Origin: [Pantoea] beijingensis | GTDB lineage: Bacteria; Pseudomonadota; Gammaproteobacteria; Enterobacterales; Enterobacteriaceae | Direction: 5' to 3' | Length of the DNA: 64,000 nucleotides | Assembly: GCF_022647505.1 (NCBI RefSeq) | Contig: NZ_CP071409.1 | Location: 4,043,391-4,107,390 of the forward strand | Shown: one piece after another, positions 60,784 to 64,000 of the stretch | Numbering within the stretch: the first letter of the stretch is position 1 | Layout of the letters: each line of letters starts with the position of its first letter | Translations under genes and position numbers: made by a program | The notes under the pieces: generated by a model | Told to the model about the DNA's origin: nothing | The model's database searches: none | Seen by the model: the letters and a program-made list of their open reading frames with translations, nothing else

Positions 60784-60816
60784 ATAAAAAAATAAGGCGG
60801 TCAATGACCGCCTTAT
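60784..60816 (-). terminator. yidC terminator upstream of mnmE
   Basis: Minus strand ATAAGGCGGTC/GACCGCCTTAT, a near-perfect 12-bp stem followed by TTTTTTT. Confidence 0.92.
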
Positions 60817-60822
60817 CATACA

Positions 60823-60880
60823 CCTTTCATCATTCAAGCTTCAGGTGGGTTGATTACTCATCCCACTCGGGTTGGTAATA
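60823..60880. repeat. Degenerate end of the ~125-bp repeat
   Basis: CATTCAAGCTTCAGGTGGGT followed by TGATTAC matches the ACTTCAAGCTGCAGGTG terminus at 50509. The other end is missing. It lies between the yidC stop and its terminator. Confidence 0.5.
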
Positions 60881-60893
60881 ATAAATTTACCCG

Positions 60894-62540
60894 TTACGCT
60901 TTTTTCTTGTCGCGGCTGTGCAGGCCGCGTTTTTCCAGGCCGCGGTAAATCAGCTGCTGCTGGATAATGGTCACCAGGTTACTGACGATGTAGTACAGCA
61001 CCAGACCGGACGGGAACCACAAGAAGAACACGGTAAAAATGACCGGCATGAAAGTCATGATCTTCTGCTGCATCGGGTCGGTCACGGTGGTTGGCGACAT
61101 CTTCTGAATGAAGAACATCGTCACACCCATCAGAATCGGCAGGATATAGAACGGGTCCTGTGCCGACAAATCGTGGATCCACAACGCGAATGGCGCATGG
61201 CGAAGCTCAATTGAGCCCATCAGCATGTAATACAGTGCCAGGAAGATAGGCATCTGAATCACCAGCGGCAGACAGCCGCCCAGCGGGTTAACCTTTTCAG
61301 ATTTATACAACGCCATCATTTCCTGACTAACGCGTTGCTTATCATCACCTAAGCGCTCACGCATCGCCTGAATTTTAGGCTGCAGCATGCGCATTTTCGC
61401 CATTGAGGTGTACTGCGCTTTGGTCAGCGGGTACATAATGCCGCGCACGATAAAGGTGATAACAATAATCGAGAAACCCCAGTTACCGATAAAGCTGTGG
61501 AGGAATTTCAGCAACTTAAACAGAGGTTGTGAAATAAACCACAGCCAGCCGTAATCCACGGTCAGGTCAAGATGTGGCGCCACTGCCGCCATTTTGTCCT
61601 GAATTTCAGGTCCTACCCACAGTGTTGCCGCCAGATTCTGCTGGGAACCTGCTGCGATAGTCACGGGTGTAGATTTATATCCTACCGCCGCGATGCCATT
61701 GCCAAGATTGCTGGTATAAAGCGTGTTATTACCTGTCGTACGCGGCACCCAGGCAGTAGCAAAATATTGCTGCAGCATGGCCACCCAGCCGTTCGCTGTG
61801 GAAGTACTCAGGTTTTCATTATCAGCGATAGTATCGAATTTGTATTTTTCATACTTTTCATCACTGGTGGAGTAAGCCGCACCGCGGAAAGTATGTAAAG
61901 CAAAGTTATTGCTGCCGGTATCACGGCTTTTTGGTAAGTCGATAGACTGTTTCAACTGACCAAACATCGCGACTTCCAGCGGCTGCTGGGTCGTATTATT
62001 GACTTGATAGTCGACATTAATCGCATATTCACCACGCTTCAGTACGAAGGTTTTGGTGTACATAGCGCCGTTTTCTGCCGTAAAAGTCAGCGGGATACGC
62101 AACTCGCTCTGCCCATCAGCCAGTTCAAAATGATCCTGGGTCGTGGTATACAGCGGGCGAGCACCGTTTGCTGGATTATCCGGGCCGTTACGGCCGGTCA
62201 GGCCGCTTTGAGCCTGGTAGATAAATGCAGGTGAGGTTTCCAGCAGTTGCAAAGGCTGAGAGGAGCCCAGTTTATCCGGGTAAGCCAGCAGCAGTGCCTG
62301 CTCAATGTCACCACCGCGGGTGTTAAGTTGCAAAGACAGGACATCGGTCTTAACGGTGATCGTTTTACCCTGTCCGCTTGCTGGTACGCCCTGGTTGGCT
62401 GCATCACCGGCTGCGCTGGTCGTGTTCTGCGTGGTCTGGGTTTGCTGAGGCTGCGGAGCGTGGTCCGTTTGCCAGGCTTGCCAGATCATGAAAGACACGA
62501 ACAGAAAAGCGATGAGAAAAAGATTGCGTTGCGAATCCAT
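60894..62540 (-). CDS. yidC: Membrane protein insertase YidC
   Basis: Inserts Fo subunit c and other inner-membrane proteins, alone or with Sec. 548 aa as in E. coli: N-terminal anchor, large periplasmic P1 domain (residues ~25-340), five C-terminal helices with the hydrophilic groove Arg in [15 protein letters not shown], and a basic C-tail. Confidence 0.98.
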   Translation of the reverse strand: MDSQRNLFLIAFLFVSFMIWQAWQTDHAPQPQQTQTTQNTTSAAGDAANQGVPASGQGKTITVKTDVLSLQLNTRGGDIEQALLLAYPDKLGSSQPLQLLETSPAFIYQAQSGLTGRNGPDNPANGARPLYTTTQDHFELADGQSELRIPLTFTAENGAMYTKTFVLKRGEYAINVDYQVNNTTQQPLEVAMFGQLKQSIDLPKSRDTGSNNFALHTFRGAAYSTSDEKYEKYKFDTIADNENLSTSTANGWVAMLQQYFATAWVPRTTGNNTLYTSNLGNGIAAVGYKSTPVTIAAGSQQNLAATLWVGPEIQDKMAAVAPHLDLTVDYGWLWFISQPLFKLLKFLHSFIGNWGFSIIVITFIVRGIMYPLTKAQYTSMAKMRMLQPKIQAMRERLGDDKQRVSQEMMALYKSEKVNPLGGCLPLVIQMPIFLALYYMLMGSIELRHAPFALWIHDLSAQDPFYILPILMGVTMFFIQKMSPTTVTDPMQQKIMTFMPVIFTVFFLWFPSGLVLYYIVSNLVTIIQQQLIYRGLEKRGLHSRDKKKA

Positions 62541-62542
62541 CG

Positions 62543-62800
62543 TTAATGTTCTCTGTTATCGTCGGTTTTTGGCGGGACCGGATCGTCGCCACCCGGGTTC
62601 AAAGGATGGCATTTTAATACGCGTTTCATCGTCAACCAACTGCCTTTTAACACTCCAAACCTGCGCAATGCCTCAATACCGTATTGAGAACAGGTAGGAT
62701 GAAAACGACAGTGCGGTCCCAACAGCGGACTGATCGCGCGTTGATAGCCGCGAATCAGCGCAATCAGGAGCCGCGAGCCTGGCGACAGTGACGACGCCAT
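62543..62800 (-). CDS. yidD: Membrane protein insertion efficiency factor YidD
   Basis: 85 aa; conserved [19 protein letters not shown] with the Cys pair and [13 protein letters not shown]. It overlaps the 3' end of rnpA and ends 2 nt before yidC, so the three are co-translated. Confidence 0.96.
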   Translation of the reverse strand: MASSLSPGSRLLIALIRGYQRAISPLLGPHCRFHPTCSQYGIEALRRFGVLKGSWLTMKRVLKCHPLNPGGDDPVPPKTDDNREH

Positions 62801-63123
62801 AGTTTCTCCAACGCTTCCGTTAGCGCACGATTATCAAGATCGGCAACCCCTTTCTTCGCCACTACCACAAAATCCATTGCGGGGAGCTCATGTTGTCGCA
62901 GGCGAAAGCTTTCGCGGGTCAATCGCTTGATCCGGTTACGCTCATGCGCACGCTTAACATTTTTTTTAGCGACGGTAAGACCGATGCGGGGATGCCCCAG
63001 CCCATTATTGCGGCCGAGAATGGTAATTTGCGGCATGCCAGCCCGTTGTGGCTGCTGGAAGACGAAAGTGAAATGAGTGGGAGTTAACAAACGTAACTCC
63101 CTGGGAAATGCGAGCGTAACCAC
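62764..63123 (-). CDS. rnpA: Ribonuclease P protein component
   Basis: C5 protein that binds M1 RNA in 5' tRNA processing. 119 aa from a GTG start ([15 protein letters not shown]), as in E. coli; the upstream TTG at 63126 is less likely. RNR motif [18 protein letters not shown] present. Confidence 0.97.
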   Translation of the reverse strand: MVTLAFPRELRLLTPTHFTFVFQQPQRAGMPQITILGRNNGLGHPRIGLTVAKKNVKRAHERNRIKRLTRESFRLRQHELPAMDFVVVAKKGVADLDNRALTEALEKLWRRHCRQARGS

Positions 63124-63138
63124 CAAGGGCTAGCTTTA

Positions 63139-63291
<153 letters not shown>

Positions 63292-63498
63292 CTAAACTTG
63301 AAAAATTTCACTTGGTGACGCGTTTATGGGCCAGTAAAAACGACCAACGCCTCAATGTGTCTTTAATAAAGAGGCGGGATTGTAATAATTGTACAGTCCA
63401 GAGTCAATTTACTTCGCTTCAAGCTGCGTCTTAATTGTCCCGAGTCGACCCGCAAAACCCGCCGAATCGGCCAGGACGCGCAACACGCTGGGGCAAGA

Positions 63499-63526
63499 AT
63501 TATACGGCCTCTGCGATAAATCGCAA
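63499..63526 (-). promoter_or_regulatory. rpmH promoter
   Basis: -35 TTGCGA (63526-63521), 16-nt spacer, -10 TATAAT (63504-63499), leaving a ~210-nt leader before rpmH. Confidence 0.75.
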
Positions 63527-63755
63527 GGATCGTGAGGATCTTCTGGCGATCGTTTATCCTTTTATCTTTTAGTTTCCCCACGGTTGTTGGCTTGCAGGGC
63601 AAGTCTCGATCGTTGATCGGCATAAGCTTCTGTAAATTAAAATGCCGAACAGCGTTGCCTGGCCAGAAAAAAATATCGGCATACAGAAATGGATAGTGTG
63701 AGCTGGACTGGAGAAAGGCATGAATCACGACAATACTGAATATCTTTTGGTGCGG

Positions 63756-63784
63756 TTGACCTAAACTGATCGGCGTGATTTATG
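63756..63784 (+). promoter_or_regulatory. Candidate dnaA promoter (P1-like)
   Basis: -35 TTGACC (63756-63761), 17-nt spacer, -10 TTTATG (63779-63784). The predicted start overlaps the DnaA box at 63787. A second -10-like TATGAT lies at 63845. Confidence 0.5.
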
Positions 63785-63786
63785 CC

Positions 63787-64000
63787 TGTGGATAAAATGG
63801 ATCAAAACTGTGTAGAAAGTGAAGATCTCTGGCGCGCTTTGCGCTATGATCCGCCCCTTCCGCTAACGATCCTCCGAGCGATCGCGATCGGATTAACCGC
63901 AGATAGCGGTTCGTATGCGTATCGTCTGCATGCGTCAACAATGATTAATTTATCGTTTCAGCGCCTTTTTTCTTATCGATTTTGTTCGAGTGGAGTCCGC
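63787..64000 (+). promoter_or_regulatory. dnaA leader with DnaA box and GATC cluster
   Basis: TGTGGATAA (63787-63795) is a perfect DnaA box and TGTGTAGAA (63809-63817) a weak one, fitting autoregulation. Six GATC sites lie within about 90 bp (63799-63890), suggesting SeqA control. The window ends in CGAGTGGAGTCCGC, the sequence directly before the GTG start of dnaA in E. coli; the coding region begins just outside. Confidence 0.8.

Noticed and set aside
63363..63728. 121-codon minus-strand ORF in the rpmH-dnaA gap
   Set aside because: It covers the rpmH promoter and leader and has no recognisable domain.

Overview
The window is a 64-kb stretch of an enterobacterial (Enterobacterales) chromosome that spans the replication origin. 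Gene content and order follow the E. coli oriC region closely: engB-spf-polA, dsbA-srkA, yihD, mobAB, an rRNA operon, hsrA, rbs, kup, ravA-viaA, asnC-mioC, oriC, mnmG-rsmG, atp, glmUS, pst-phoU, yieH-adeP-yieE, mnmE-yidC-yidD-rnpA-rpmH and the dnaA leader. Several features point to Erwinia or a close relative. An ovothiol synthase gene (ovoA) stands where E. coli has asnA, as far as I recall also the setting of the characterised Erwinia tasmaniensis OvoA near the origin. Several copies of a ~125-bp repeat of a type I associate with Erwinia and relatives are also present. The genus is an inference; a 16S comparison would settle it.

Layout. Positions 1-8332 hold the 5' part of the CsrC sRNA gene (off the left edge), engB, Spot 42, polA, dsbA, srkA, yihD and mobAB. 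Positions 8402-13860 are a complete rRNA operon on the minus strand (P1, P2, 16S, tRNA-Glu, 23S, 5S, terminator). Its upstream neighbours are those of E. coli rrnC and its downstream neighbours those of rrnA, so it looks like a recombinant junction. Positions 14066-26845 hold hsrA, the ribose operon rbsDACBK-rbsR with two perfect RbsR-type operators, kup, and ravA-viaA. ovoA, asnC and mioC lead to oriC, which is complete at 30468-30711 with three 13-mers, five DnaA boxes and 11 GATC sites.

Right of oriC, mnmG-rsmG are followed by the full atpIBEFHAGDC operon, glmU-glmS, a shiA-type transporter just beyond glmS, and pstSCAB-phoU behind two Pho boxes. An accessory patch at 51733-55733 holds two divergent LysR/oxidoreductase pairs placed tail to tail. 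Then come yieH, adeP and yieE, and the window ends with mnmE, yidC, yidD, rnpA, rpmH and the dnaA control region; the expected dnaA start codon lies just past the last base.

Most genes are housekeeping: replication (polA, oriC, dnaA control), ribosome and tRNA maturation (rRNA, rpmH, rnpA, engB, rsmG, mnmG, mnmE), energy (atp), envelope precursors (glmUS), phosphate and ribose uptake, and membrane insertion (yidC, yidD). The least ordinary features are ovoA with its promoter repeats, the hybrid rRNA locus, and repeat or hairpin insertions between cistrons of the atp and pst operons (atpB/atpE, atpD/atpC, pstB/phoU).
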